A DNA stretch of 64,000 bases, taken from contig NC_039518.1 of the NCBI RefSeq assembly GCF_003672135.1, forward strand, positions 6,884,136-6,948,135. Reading direction: 5' to 3'. Both the position numbers and the translations under genes were made by a program. A model generated the notes under the pieces. That model was not told where the DNA came from, searched no databases, and saw only the letters and a list, made by a program, of their open reading frames with translations. This document shows positions 1 through 13,638 of this stretch, piece by piece (positions within the stretch are counted from its first letter, which is position 1; each line of letters starts with the position of its first letter). Source of the stretch: Ooceraea biroi (Eukaryota > Arthropoda > Insecta > Hymenoptera > Formicidae).

Positions 1-3000
1 TATACGTGCGTGAATACGCACGAAATCACCAGCGCTCACGGGAAAACGTGCGGGAGAAGGAGCGAACAAGAAACGAGAGAAAGGGAGGGAACGGAGGGCC
101 GAGGAGAAGAAGGAAAATAATCGTGTAGATCTAATCACGCTACGGTGACGCGAGTTACGTGGGTAGCCGTTGGCGGCGAGGGACAAAAGCGCGCGTCCTC
201 CCGCTCTTCTTCGGCAGCCTCGCTCGCCACACGAACGAACGGTAACACCCGTGGCACCCGTATCGTACACCTCATCGCATTTATACACCTTGCACCTCCG
301 CTTCGCGCGCCTTTGACGCGCGCCGACCTGCCTGCCGCCCCGCGCGAATACCGTATATGCGCGCGAGACTCGTTAATGAAAGCCGCGAGTAATGCACGCG
401 TGTACGGTGCACGTATCATGTGTATGTAGATATCGTACGTTCCTCTCGCGGCCTCCGAGGCGGAAAGTCCCCCCGCGAGGGCAGATCAAAGAGGAGAGAT
501 CTCTAATCTCTACCTTGAACGAATTAAACGGATTATGATTTATCGTTGCGCCGGGATCGGGAGCGGGATCGTCCGCAGCGCGGGATCACCCCGCGTTATA
601 TATTGGCAATCTACGGAGGGGAATGCGTAAACGCCACGGTCGACATGGTTACGCCGACGGTATAGAAACAATAATTCGTAAATGTGCCATATATTTTCTG
701 AGGGAGTTAATTACACAACGTGGCCTCCGCCAGACAAAGTCGTAAGGGATTACGAAATAATTACCCAGTGCGCCCAGTTTTCGCTCGAGGTTGCTGATTG
801 CAGGCTAAGAAGATGAATGAGCCAATTATGAAATCGACGAAATTTCACACCGCGGACGAAAATTCATTAGGGTGGTTCGTGGGCATAAATAAATCCATAC
901 ACCCCACCACGCCCACAGTCTCACGGACAATGGCAGGTGTCGGTAGATTCTCGGAGGTTTAGAGAGAAAGAGAGAGCGGGAGAGAGATCACCGAGCGAGA
1001 TTCTCAAGTTCGAGGATCCTCCTCAAGAAGAAAAGTGGTTTCCTCCGTCCGACAGAATGCCGGGAATTCGTGCGGGACCGAGGTTCTCGGTTCCCGTGAC
1101 ATCGGTAACTCGACGTGAACACACTGGGAAACACTGGTATCCAGATAACGAAGGCCCGGATAACAAGGATGTACCGCCTGATACTCGATAAGAGGAACAC
1201 TCGCGACGAACGTGAACCACGTGAAATGAAATCTCAGCGATTCCGGTGGAATAAAAGCAAAGACCGGCTATTATTACACGAGAATATCGATCGCCGTGAA
1301 TGTCGGTGCTCCGAAGCATCGACGGCACGACGAGTAAAAAGACCGGGATCGTCATTCTTTATTTCTCCTTTATTTCCCCGTAGGGTCTCATGAGCGGTAT
1401 CCTCGTAAATTCATCTTTTCAGCTCTCAGCAACGTCTTCTCGCTGAGTCGGAGACTTCTTAGAGGCCGTCGGGACTCATTTATTATTCCGATTTATAGCC
1501 GGACTCGAACTGACTTCCACAGATCGGCAGGTCCTTTGCGACTCCGCGAGCTGGCCGCGAAACCTTGAAGGGTGCCTCGGAAATTCGACGTTTTGCATAC
1601 GGCATGTATCCCCGTGGTATTCCATTCGGGCGAAACTGCCTGCCATGCACCGTTAAAAATTGTGCGTCCATATGTTAAAATTTTCTTGCGTTGCCATGTT
1701 TTGATTACTACTTCAATGTAAAATTAACATACAACTGATATGTTATTATTTTTATAAGTTAACTTCATAACTTAACATTTTGTGTATGTCTCTTAGAAAT
1801 GGAATATTATTTCAAATGCTTTTAACAGAATAATTTTAAACAATCAACATGTCACAAAGTCAATTTAACATTCTAAAAGAAGTTAAAGTAAATCTTCAAA
1901 TAATCATGAACTTTGACATATACAATAATCAAATTTACTAAAATTAAATGTTTCTATCAAAAATAATTTAAGTTGAAATAATTACTATCGTGTGTTAATA
2001 TAACATAAAAAGTAAATGTTCATATTGTACGAACGAAAATGTTCTATCAACTTTTCTGATGAGTTATTGTAACTTCTCTTTCATGTAGTTTTCAACTACT
2101 TTGTACGTTATTTTTACATCACACTTAAAGTTACAATAAGAAAAATAAATGTTAAGTATTGTGTTAATTACTTAACATTTCTAGTTTGTCAAGAAGTAAC
2201 ACATGACGAATGAGTTACTTTAACTTAAAATTTAGAGTGGACTTTCTGGGACATGCAAAAAATGTTAAAATTAACATTTTATTTTTTACTGTGTAAAAGG
2301 CAAGGCATATGAGACGTGGCACATTTCAATACACCGTTAAAAATTGTGCGTCCATATGTTAAAATTTTCTTGCGTTGCCATGTTTTGATTACTACTTCAA
2401 TGTAAAATTAACATACAACTGATATGTTATTATTTTTATAACAATTTTATATGTTAACTTTATAACTTAACATTTTGTGTACGTCTCTTAGAAATGGAAT
2501 ATTATTTCAAATGCTTTTAACAGAATAATTTTAAACAATCAACATGTCACAAAGTCAGTTTAACATTCTAAAAGAAGTTAAAGTAAATCTTCAAATAATC
2601 ATGAACTTTGACATATAAAATAATCAAATTTACTAAAATTAAATGTTTCTATCAAAAATAATTTAAGTTGAAATAATTACTATCGTGTGTTAATATAACA
2701 TAAAAAGTAAATGTTCATATTGTACGAACGAAAATGTTCTATCAACTTTTCTGATGAGTTATTGTAACTTCTCTTTCATGTAGTTTTCAACTACTTTGTA
2801 CATTATTTTTACATCACACTTAAAGTTACAATAAGAAAAATAAATGTTAAGTATTGTGTTAATTACTTAACATTTCTAGTTTGTCAAGAAGTAACACATG
2901 ACGAATGAGTTACTTTAACTTAAAATTTAGAGTGGACTTTCTGGAACATGCAAAAAATGTTAAAATTAACATTTTATTTTTTACTGTGTAAAAGGCAAGG

Positions 3001-3713
3001 CATATGAGACGTGGCACATTTCAATACACCGTTAAAAATTGTGCGTCCATATGTTAAAATTTTCTTGCGTTGCCATGTTTTGATTACTACTTCAATGTAA
3101 AATTAACATACAACTGATATGTTATTATTTTTATAACAATTTTATATGTTAACTTTATAACTTAACATTTTGTGTACGTCTCTTAGAAATGGAATATTAT
3201 TTCAAATGCTTTTAACAGAATAATTTTAAACAATCAACATGTCACAAAGTCAGTTTAACATTCTAAAAGAAGTTAAAGTAAATCTGCAAATAATCATGAA
3301 CTTTGACATATAAAATAATCAAATTTACTAAAATTAAATGTTTCTATCAAAAATAATTTAAGTTGAAATAATTACTATCGTGTGTTAATATAACATAAAA
3401 AGTAAATGTTCATATTGTACGAACGAAAATGTTCTATCAACTTTTCTGATGAGTTATTGTAACTTCTCTTTCATGTAGTTTTCAATACTTTGTACTTATT
3501 TTTACATCACACTTAAAGTTACAATAAGAAAATAAATGTAAAGTATTGTGTTAATTACTTAACATTTCTAGTTTGTCAAGAAGTAACATACGAATGAGTT
3601 ACTTTAACTTAAAATTTAGAGTGGACTTTCTGGGACATGCAAAAAATGTTAAATTAACATTTTATTTTTACTGTGTAAAAGGCAAGATATGAGACGTGGC
3701 ACATTTCAATACA
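1..3713. repeat. Left arm of a >=3.7 kb inverted repeat (partner 16261-19248)
   Basis: Reads as the reverse complement of the right arm: positions x and 19249-x pair without any offset from 1 to about 2290, so base 1 pairs with 19248, and all stretches I compared were identical. The arm consists of about 1.65 kb of GC-rich, apparently single-copy DNA followed by tandem units, and runs into an N gap. The window edge cuts the arm, so its true length is unknown. Such identity can mean a recent inverted duplication, or the same locus placed twice in the assembly. Confidence 0.9.
1648..3713 (-). repeat. Tandem repeat, ~690-bp period, three units, ends in assembly gap
   Basis: Three head-to-tail units begin at 1648, 2332 and 3027. 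Each opens with CACCGTTAAAAATTGTGCG and closes with the complement of CACAGTAAAAAATAAAATG, followed by a linker of about 38 bp. The last unit carries several single-base losses in homopolymers not seen in the others, as if base quality falls toward the gap. Unit ends look like imperfect terminal inverted repeats, so the unit may be a small non-autonomous transposon that became a satellite. No coding frame was found in it. Confidence 0.85.
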
Positions 3714-3813
3714 NNNNNNNNNNNNNNNNNNNNNNNNNNNNNNNNNNNNNNNNNNNNNNNNNNNNNNNNNNNNNNNNNNNNNNNNNNNNNNNNNNNNNNN
3801 NNNNNNNNNNNNN
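3714..3813. other. Assembly gap of exactly 100 N
   Basis: One hundred Ns, the usual placeholder for a gap of unknown size. The right arm predicts that about 960 bp equivalent to 15300-16260 should lie here if the inverted repeat is real. Confidence 0.98.
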
Positions 3814-4409
3814 AGATACACAAAATTAAATACACGCACGATCTCCAATCAGGACATTTCAGCGCCGATAAATGAGATCAAGATCAACGTTTTTGTATCA
3901 ATCAAAAGTTCTCCAACGATAAACGCCACTCCAGTCTTTTAATCGTAGCTTGCCTAGTAATACGACGTGGCTCGCCGTTTCGCCAAACATCTCACGAGGC
4001 TTCGCTATCCGAAAGATGATGCTCAGGCATCGCACGACAACCCTTGATCTTCCTTCTCAACGCACCTCGCCGATAGACGCGCCGTGCCATTGGCTTTAGA
4101 CCCTCATAATGAACCCTGGAGATTATGTAACATCTGCGCGTAGTCAGACGAGAGTAGTGCGTGAGTAGACGGATATTCTACTACGAGATTTGACCGACAG
4201 GCTGCAAGTTGCACCTTGTCACCGCAATCTGCTATCGAGGCATACATCCTTTTAGGCTCGGAGCCGGAAAGTGGGAAGGACGCGTACATGAATATACTTC
4301 TGGCGAATCGCCGGCCGCCGCCTCCACATGCATGCCTCGTCCTGGAAGCCGCACTCTCCGCCTGCGATGCTCTTGCTAACTGGGACGCCTACAGGGCGCT
4401 GCTTGAGTA
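3814..4409 (-). repeat. Noisy inverted copy of 14821-15300
   Basis: Segments such as ATTAAATACACGC and TTCTCCAACGATAAACGCC recur in reverse complement around 15210-15300, and the boundary with element C at 4409/4410 mirrors 14820/14821. Unlike 1-2290, the match has frequent scattered indels and substitutions. Short open frames here are not credible genes. Confidence 0.7.
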
Positions 4410-5560
4410 TTAGGGGTGTGATTTAGTTTTTTGGGGTTTTCTTTGCTCAAACCTCTCTCATCTCGTAAATTATATCACGCTTGACATACCTCGGCAGGAG
4501 TGCGAAATCGTCCGCCGAATGGGATACTGGAACACAGTAGTGAGTTGTGAGATTTTATCCGTCATCTCATGCAGAAAGAATGTAGGAAGAATAATACACA
4601 GAACAGTTGTATAATAGAATATTAATGAGCGCGTAAACCACCACCACAACCACCACCACAATCAAAATATTTTCCTTCGTTTTCTCTCACATCCTCTTCG
4701 CCATTCTTCCTGCAAGGATACGATCAGAAATCACTCTTCTTTTTGCAGTTGATCCATTCGTCGACGAATTTCGCACTTCTTCGAATTATAACCGCTCGTC
4801 CGCTTACACCACTCACAACGACGCATCTACTGCATCCACCGTAACAAATAATATAGACCTCGCGCGGCATAACGAGGTGAGGCACACTACGCAGCTCTCG
4901 ACTATCCACTCATCACCTCACGCACTCATACATGCTCGTTCTCTGTTCCACTGACAACCAACACCGCAATCTGTCCGAGGTCGTGAGCGTTGATCACTGA
5001 AAGAAGAATCACTTTCGTCGTTCTCAAACCCCACCCTCGCAATTGACCTCCGTCGCTTCTCTTTCGTCGCAACCCCCTGCTTTTGCTCAACTTGTACAAT
5101 TGGTTGTCGATAGTAGCCGTGCAGTCTCGCTGCGGCTTTAACCAGCTACTACTAGTACACTATCCCACCAACACTTACAAGGCGTCTCTTTTTGAACCCG
5201 TCGATATCTGCGTCGTCACGTTCGCACTGTGGCCAGTTTAGGTTTTCTGATCTTGCATGTGATTCGCCACATTGTTATTTTCCCCTCCACCACCTTCCGA
5301 TAATGACATTGTACACTACATATGAGAGGAAAATCGTTCATTGCTCTGCGGCGGCAGACTACGCGCTCTTCCCGGGACGACATTAGATCCCAATACTGAT
5401 TCGCCGAGAACTTTAATTACGATCGCAAGCGAGCTGATATATACGAGTGTGGATCCCAGGCCAACGTATGTTAACGATCTTCATCCCTAGTAACAACCTC
5501 GACTTAGCAGTCCTCAGAAACGACAGCTAATCCCCGAACGATATGGTGCCTTCTCGGGAG
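4410..5560 (-). mobile_element. Badly degraded or error-rich copy of mariner C
   Basis: The 3' end of element C (TTAGGGGTGTGATTTAG) starts here, mirroring 14820. Recognisable blocks follow in order: the ATTTTCCTTCG block near 4668, GTTGATCCATTCGTCGACGA near 4748, CAACTTGTACAATTGG near 5089 and the CATCCC-AGTAACAA block near 5480. Between them the sequence is scrambled by indels. No transposase frame survives. Either an ancient copy or uncorrected long-read sequence. Confidence 0.6.
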
Positions 5561-8500
5561 CATATTTTCTTGGCAGAGGAATGTGAGTTAATTAAATTAA
5601 CATTATATTTTGCTGCTCTGGCGACATGTAAAGATTTTTGCAGCGTTAGTCTCGGGAAGCGATTGCTGCATTTAGAAACTACTCAGGTATGAAATACGAT
5701 TCGCATTATCTTAATTATGAAATGCCTCATGAGACACCCTCAAATCGAAGCGGCTTTAACACTTTACTCATTATAGGTACCATTCTTAAATCGAATGCTT
5801 CCATACTCCTTGGGTTGGAATATTCCGGACGGAACTTGTCGACTTATTTTTTTGATCCAACGTTCAAGCATACGCGTCGAACAGCTGCAGGGTCGCTAGT
5901 CGACAACAAGCGTCACCCGATCCTTCGTTTTATTCCCGCGTAGATTGCGGAAGCTATATTTCGTTTCTTCATGCTGAATCTTTAACTTTCACTACCTTCA
6001 GCCGAACGCAAGGCTGCGCTTCGCCGTCGCAGCAAGAAATTACAATTTATGTACCATGCTAATTACATTACATTTTCCTGCTTAATTTGCTTGTGCTTGA
6101 CTTGCGACTGTGAACGCAAGACTGGCACTCTGACGACGCGCGAAACTATCGTAACTCACCATGTTACGGAGAGTCGAGGAAGAAGATGCAGGAGCGCTCA
6201 GCAAGCAGTCCATATCTGTCATTATCGACTGTTACGATCAAGAACTATCTCTCTGGCTGTTAACTGAGTTTTAGAGTGCGCCACAACTCAACTTAGCTCA
6301 ATAATGTTTAAAGACCGCGCACACCATCGAGATAATTCAGACGAAACTTGTCGCGTTGACATATCTACATATATAGTGTGCGCGTTTAAAAAATATTTTA
6401 TAAACTAAAATTTATATAAAATCCGTCGATTTTTTCTGGCATTGTTTGTGCTGTAGTAGTAATAAACTGACCATAAAATATCAATATAAAACATAACAGT
6501 CTTTTGTCAGTCATCCAGTGGATTGATGCATCACATTAGAAGAGGAAGCTCTAGCGTTTTAATTATTGGTAACGCTAGAAAATTAGTTGATTAACGACGC
6601 ATGCGCATCAACGTAATAGACGTTATGTTACGATATAGATATATTATTACGTTTATTTGTCTTTTTTTATTTTTCGATGATGCTAGCAGAGTATCTGCAT
6701 TTTCAAGCTTTTCTTGGTTGCGTTCATCCTGAGCGTTCTTATGTTCTCTTAATTGCTTTAACTAAGGTGGTTGACAATATCAACTAACTGCAAGGATAGT
6801 ATTCGGGAACAAACGCGTGAGGACAACGTATCAAACTAGCTAACGGCGATAGAAAACAACCGGCCATGTATTTTCGAGAGATAATATAATTATCAGTTTT
6901 GCATCAGTAGTTAATGATGGTCATGTGCATGGGAGTTGTATAAACGTGCGTGTTATATCGGCGATAAAGATGGCACAGAGCGCAACATGCAATCTGATTT
7001 CGTTATGTATGTGCCACGTATTCTAACCATATGAAAATAACAAGTCTGGAAGAAAATAACGAATTCGCTATGGCCGAAACTCTCACTCTGCTCTTGCAGA
7101 TAGGCACACATGGTTTCCCTACGTTTCGACGCCATTCTACCCAATTACTGATAACTCGTCAGCTCCATTTTCGGCTAAGCTAGAGATAGATATGAGGAGG
7201 GACTGTCTGATGGTTAGGAAATATCGACGAAATGACGAAAAACTCGCGCACAAAAACGAAAAACGGCGAGAAACCGCAACCGTGGCATCAGCATATGCGC
7301 ATTGAAAGAAATTCCCGAGGTTTAAAACGCCTCATGAAATAGCTAGTTGTCTCGTAAGTGAAAAAGATAACCTGCCGGCGATCGGATAAGTGGCTAAGAT
7401 AACGAATAATTTATATTATTATATATCGCACATCGAGAGACACGATTGCGATTTTATTCTGACTATTTTCGCTATATTAGCCGAGACACGGGACCACATA
7501 AAGAAGAATAACATCTGTAACTGAATTACTTTTTGTGCAGAAGGTGAGTTAATATAGATTTTCAAGTCTATATATATCTAAAAAACAGATTATGCGGCTT
7601 ATGTAATATAATCACACTCGCGCAACCGACGTTATATTCGCTACTAATTGTCTAACATGGTGACAGATAATTATAAAATAGATCTAACACACTTCCAGCA
7701 TGCCCAGTTGTTATAGTAAGCACAGAGTACTAGGAAACAATCGATTAATCTTATTGATCTCACGCAGTTTGCTCTATCCACTAGAACATCCGGAATACTT
7801 TTCCAAATGTGATAATATACAAAGAGTAATCGCTATACCTATACTCCGCGCCGGTAAGACGTATAATGACTGAACAACGCCTTTATTGAAATCGAAATAT
7901 ACTCGCTAGTCAAGTAGACTCACACTAAAAGAACTGCCGTTATTCAAACTTCATAGTTCATCTAAAGGTATTCGCTTTGTCATTCCACATATGTTTTAAA
8001 ATATGCACTCTCCTGCGCTCATTTAAAGAGAACAGATTATGTGAAGTAGAGGGATCGATAGCCGGAACTCACCTTATGACTATAGAAGAGACGTAATGTC
8101 GATGGAGATGTTACAGATGACAATCACAGAGTAATAGTTCTATCGCGAACGATAACGGAGCGCCATTGGTGCGATAGGCAGGCTATAACCTCGCAACAGA
8201 TTAAACTTTCGCCAGGTAATTTGGATGCAAAAAATCAGAGATAAGATTAGCAATCCACATTAAGGTATCTGCGATACATATTATGTTAGTTAATATAAAT
8301 AATATTCAGAGGTTCTCGATGCGAGTGAGACTATTGGCCATTGTATATTAACACGATGATCATACAAAAATCTAATATCCAACTGACGTTTTACGGTTAT
8401 ATTTTACCGTTGGGGCATTTATTGCTTTAATTCGAACTCGTTGGAGGAATTTTAGTTCTAGACGCTTTGGGCTTAAGAGAGAGGATCGGCCATAGGGAAC

Positions 8501-10465
8501 CTTCATGCAGAGGGAAGAACGGATAAACAACACTGTTTCAGAGAGGGAGAAGGAAGGGTACGAAAAGGGGAACCCGATAAGTCTCATATAGTCGACTGGG
8601 CAGACGAGTCCGAAGATTCGGAAGAACACACAACGGTGTGGAACTCTTACCTCGATCATATAAGGCCATCTCTCTATTGCAGGAAGAGATAAATCTTCGC
8701 ATAGGAAATATTATATTATCAGCGGTATTTCGTGAGAGGTATATGCGTGCTAGACCACAGAGACGCACTGCACTGAATTATGTGACATACTTATGATATA
8801 ACTCGCAATACCTTGAATCAACACATTCTCTTTTCCGCCGTCTATCATGACAACTTTATTTATCCGCTCGAATGCTATTCACTAAGATAAGTCTATATTG
8901 AGTACTGACTGACTCACAGAATGAAACTCATGCTTTCTAGTTTCACTATGGAACTACTGTCCGTCGCGCGACGAATTTTGAACAGTTTTCGCTTCTACAT
9001 TATCAAAAGATGTGCTCCCTCTGAGCAGCGTGTCCTTTGTGTGGACATAACGACTCTTATCCGACACAACTCACACTAAAATGATGGGGATAGAAGATAT
9101 ATACTGACGGTGCTCGAGCAGTAGAGAGACATTCTATTATACCACGAGGTCTTAGATAATCGTAATAGATATATACACGAGCGGCGAGATGAGAAGGATT
9201 CGATCGAGTTGTCCACCCAAGTGCGAGAGAGATCACTACGTTTGCAGTTTACGTCGCAATTGGGCGCTCTGTATTTTGTCGGTCCTATCTTTGAATATAA
9301 TCTTGTCATATCCTTGGAGTTGCTAGTTAACAGAATCAGACAAGATAACACGATCTCGTGCACGGCGCCAGTATATATTATTAATGCGACAAGCTCATAG
9401 TAACAAACGATAGTGGCATTACGATTTTTTCAGATCACATTGTTTAGAGGCGGGAATACGACTATTTACCACTGTTCATATAGTTAATAAGCCGAATTAA
9501 TTTAAATCGAAATAAGAGATATATTAATGACTGCTGGAAGTAAGATATGCTCGGATAAGCTCGTGGAATCTATGGGAGTGCAAATTCTGAGTGGTATAAT
9601 AGTTTTTAACTGGGGTATTCGAGCCAGTAGAGGACTTTTCAATAATAACTGGCCATGAGAGTAGAATTAATTTTCTTTAGACTGGATTCAGAATAAGGGG
9701 TAATATTCGAATCAAAAAAATAAGAGAGAAAGAATTATACATTACCCAGCCTTTCGACCCATCCCAGTTAGAACCCCGTGATGAACTAAACACAGAAGAT
9801 GTAAAGCGAATAAGTTTAACTCTTCTTTTTTTGGCCTGCGATCAATGTTTTTATAGAGTAAACGACTATAATCGAGTTGTTCGGTTCCTAAAAACCGTAA
9901 CAAATCTATTGATCACGTGTATCAATGCCAATAGATGAAGACATATGAGATTAAAAGAATATAGTAGTCCCCGGGAAGCGCGAGCTCTCGGCATCTCGTC
10001 TCTTCTGTGCTGAAGAATTTATTTAACATCACACACTCAGCGATTTCAATGTATAAATGTGATCACGGTGGTTGCTATATAACCTCGCTACCTTGGAGAG
10101 AAGAGCATTTCTAGTGAGCGACGGTCTCGCCTAGAACGGTTGAGTGAGAGGTGAACACTTCGCACTTGGAGAGATCTTCTTGGAAATGTAGGCGGATCGT
10201 GCCTAGACGAGGGATCTTTTGCGTTCGGGACGTCTTGCGGAGAGAGAGTACCAATATGCAAGTCCTGGAGGACTCGGAAGCGCATTGGACGGGGAATAGG
10301 TGGGCGATTATGTCTTGGTAAGTCAAGCTTTCTTGTATGTGCTTCGCAACGCGATGCCGTGGGCTTCGATAAGCCGTCTCTATCGCCTTTCTTTGTTCGG
10401 GAGCTCTTGTCGTCGGTCTTCTGTAGATTGGCAGTACGACGGGTGTGGAGCTACGGCCACATCAG
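5561..10465. other. No gene seen; scattered noisy fragments of mariner C
   Basis: About 4.9 kb of AT-rich sequence without a convincing frame, RNA gene or terminal repeat. Two short stretches resemble element C on the minus strand: about 6675-6770 (GCATTTTCAAGC with TTCTTGGTTG) and about 9815-9850 (TTTTTTTGGCCTG with GATCAA). This fits a continuation of the noisy C array rather than unique DNA, but most of the interval is unassigned. Confidence 0.4.
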
Positions 10466-10730
10466 CCACTAGAAGTTTCACACAAGAATTCTATAACCGT
10501 CAGCCGCAGTTTTTCTTTGATATTAAAAAACAAAAGCAACGCATGTCGAAATGCTGTTTCGGAAGTTGCATTTTTACGATGATATAAACACGACTGTTAT
10601 TGCATTTATTGCTATAATGCTACTAAATGTCATGGATAATGTCAACACTGTAAGAACAACAGTTATCGGAAACAGCTATTGGAACAAACTGACACTACAG
10701 CCATCTGTTTGCAAAACCTCAAAACTATTA
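10466..10730 (-). mobile_element. Mariner C fragment, 5' end only (C0)
   Basis: Matches the 5' untranslated part and first codons of element C on the minus strand, ending at 10730 (CCTCAAAACTATTA) directly against the 3' end of copy C1. It is a head-to-tail junction between two copies. The rest of C0 is lost in noisy sequence to the left. Confidence 0.7.
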
Positions 10731-11904
10731 GGTGGTGGATTTAGTTTTGAGGGTTTGTTTTGCTCAAAACGCATGTATTTAAATATGAATAATAATGAAT
10801 ACCTTAATCAAAATATATTTCCTTCGTTTTCTATAACTTTTTCCCATCTTCTGGCAAGAGATGACGATAAAATGACTCTTCTTTTTTCAGTTGATCCATT
10901 CGTCGACGAATTTTCGCACTCTTCTTCGAAATTATCAAAGTGGTGTATCCTCTAGCGTCTTGCATCCACCGGAACAAATAATAATCGCATGGAGCAATAC
11001 GCGGGGTGGCGGTACTTGCCATTCAAGCTCTAATAGTGTTTGTTTCACTGAGACGCAACGCGAGGTCGAGCGTTGTCACGAAGAAGAATCACTTTCCGTC
11101 GTTTACTCGCAATTGGTGGTCGTTTGTCCAATGCTTGCTTCAACTTGTACAATTGGTGTCGATAACGATCAGCCGTGACAGTCTCGTGCGGATTTTAACA
11201 GCTCATAGTACACTATCACCAAATACGGAGCGTTACTTTTGAACCGTGAATCTTGCGTCTCGGAGTGGATGTTGATGGTTCGCCTGGATCCACCCATGAT
11301 TTTCTGCGTTTCGGATTATCAAAATAGATCCACTTTTCATCCCCAGTAACAATCCGAGACAAAAGACTCTCTTTTTTGGCCTGGCGATCAACGAAATGCA
11401 AATGTTCAAATGGCACTTTCCGATAATTGATGTCGAACCCATTTCCCTTCTTTCTGAATTTTTCCCCTTTCATGTAAATGTTTGCGTAACTGTTGTCGAT
11501 CAACATTTAATGCTCTGGCAAGTTCTGAAGTGGATCGTGTTGGATTTTCGTGCAATAATGCTCGCAAATCTGCATTTTCAAGCTTTCTTGGTTGTCCCGA
11601 GCGTTCTTTGTCCTTCACGCGTCTTAATTGATGGGGCAGAATCACCATAAGTTTCCACAAGAATTCTATAACCGTCAGCCGCAGTTTTTCTTTTGATTAA
11701 AAAACAAAAGCAACGCATGTCGAAAATGCTGTTTCGGAAGTTGCATTTTTACGATGATATAAACACGACTGTTATTGCATTTATTGCTATAATGCTACTA
11801 AATGTCATGGATAATGTCAACACTGTAAGAAACAACAGTTATCGGAAACAGCTATTGGAACAAACTGACACTACAGCCATCTGTTGCAAAACCCTCAAAA
11901 CTAT
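10731..11904 (-). mobile_element. Mariner C copy C1 (Mos1-like), inactive
   Basis: A roughly 1.17-kb IS630/Tc1/mariner-superfamily element on the minus strand. Fragments of transposase are readable: the GDEKWIYFDNPKRRKSWVDP block near 11290-11340 with the first catalytic Asp, and APCDYYLFRWMQDA near 10960-11000 with the last. The N-terminal part lacks the residues between SIKT and KDKERSGQP, and the usual SPDL before APCDYY is missing. The same losses occur in C3. Frames are shifted several times, so no functional enzyme can be made. Motifs place it near the mauritiana (Mos1) subfamily. Confidence 0.8.
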
Positions 11905-12430
11905 TAGGGGTGTGATTTAGTTTTGAGGGTTGTTTTGCTCAAAAACGCATGTATTTAAATATGATAATAAATGAATACCTTAATCAAAATATTTTCCTTC
12001 GTTTTCTAATAACTTTCCCCATCTTTCGGCAAGAGATGACGATAAAATATCTTCTTTTCAGTTGATCCATTCGTCGACGAATTTTCGCACTTCTTCGAAA
12101 TTATCAAAGTGTGTATCCTCTAAAGCGTCTTGCATCCACCGGAACAAATAATAATCGCATGGAGAATACGCGGGGTGCGGTAAGACTTGCCATTCAAGCT
12201 CTAATAGTGTTTTGTTTCACTGCCGCCACCTCATTCTCCTTCCGAAGTGTCCATCTTTCCGTCGCATATGCTCGCAAATGCTGCTTCAACTGGTCATTGG
12301 GTTGTCCGAGCTAACTTGTCCATCACGCCGTAAGTCTGATGGGCAGGAATCTACACTAATGTACTATCCCACAAATACGCGTTACTATTGAACCGTGAGT
12401 ATTTCGCTTTGTGATTAACAGTTCAACGCA
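11905..12430 (-). mobile_element. Mariner C copy C2, 3' portion then unreadable
   Basis: Begins with TTAGGGGTGTGATTTAG immediately after the 5' end of C1, forming a second head-to-tail junction. It follows the C1 pattern to about 12220, then becomes noisy, with recognisable traces to about 12430. Confidence 0.65.
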
Positions 12431-13527
12431 CTGTGACCCACCATGATCCTGCGTTTCGGAGTTGCATTTCAAACGATGACATTTATCCAGTAACAACGAC
12501 ATAGACTTTTGCATCTATTGCGATGGCTAACAATGGAAATGTTTTCAAGCCTTCCGATATCATGTGATTTCTTCTTTTTGAATCCATTCCAGAATGGCAA
12601 CTTGGCGCCACATTAGTGACGCATAATTCTGACTTACGTGGATACAAAATGTCTTATATTTCGATGCTTATGCTGCAAATGCTTGTCATTACAAGTTATA
12701 CCAATATGAGAATTCGAGACGTTCTCTAGCTCTTAATTGTGCAACATTAGTTTCCAAGAATTTTATCCCAGCCGAGTTTTTGAATAAAAAAACCCTTCAA
12801 CTGTCGAATTGATTTACGCATTATCCCTGTTAGCTTACCGTGCCCTAACAATTGCGGAGCATTTCTAGTAGAATAAAAATCGATTGCTTAGAACCTTATT
12901 AAGTTATCAAAATGAAAATATGAATTAACCGTTTTTACATAAATTAGCATGTAGACGCATATGTCTTGCATCATCGAAGCTAGACATCGAGTCAGACAGA
13001 ATTTGTTTTACAGTTACGACATCCTGAAATTGTTGTCATCTCAGTAACTGAATTAGTAAATTCGTTGCTTTAAATCTATCTGGTACTCTCCTGTTAGGAA
13101 ATCTACGTTGATACTCTCGAGGACGGCAGCTCGTGCAATTTCCGTCACAGATCCGAGTACACGAAATCAAATATCAGTGTATTCTCATTGAAACCTCTTG
13201 CATTCTGATAGTACATTTCTGGTTGACACGACAATTGAAATCTAACAGCTAACTGTTGCGAAAGTAACAATCATACGAATGTTTTCAAACATAGTGACAA
13301 TGAATACATGTGCATCCAATACACATAACGTTACCAATCTTCGACCTTGCAAATTCTACCACTATTTCCGTTGTTATTATCTCATATTTCTTTTCAATAT
13401 TGGTTTATACTTTGTAATAAAAGCATTTCTAGCAAACTTCGATGATAAGAATTTTTCCTTATTTCCACTAAGTAGAAATGCTCCCGCAGTTTGTCGGTTA
13501 AAACCCGGACACCTGTATAATGCCTAC
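12431..13527. other. No gene seen
   Basis: AT-rich, no supported frame; the 83-codon frame at 13279-13530 has no recognisable features. Probably a continuation of the low-quality array or unique spacer DNA. Confidence 0.4.
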
Positions 13528-13638
13528 TAAAATGTCACGGATAATGTCAACACTGTAAGAAAGAACAGTTATCGGAATTTTCGAGGTCTTTTGGCGGTTT
13601 TTGAGCAAAACAACCCTCAAAACTAAATCACACCCCTA
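13528..13638. mobile_element. Two mariner C scraps abutting C3
   Basis: A minus-strand scrap of the C 5' region (13528-13575) is followed by the plus-strand 3' terminus of another copy (about 13590-13638, ending CACACCCCTAA). That terminus joins directly to the 5' end of C3, so the plus-strand side of the inverted repeat also carries a head-to-tail junction. Confidence 0.65.

Noticed and set aside
135..429. Pair of complementary 94-codon frames, mirrored at 18820-19114
   Set aside because: Both strands open because of CG-rich composition; no motif and no splice support.
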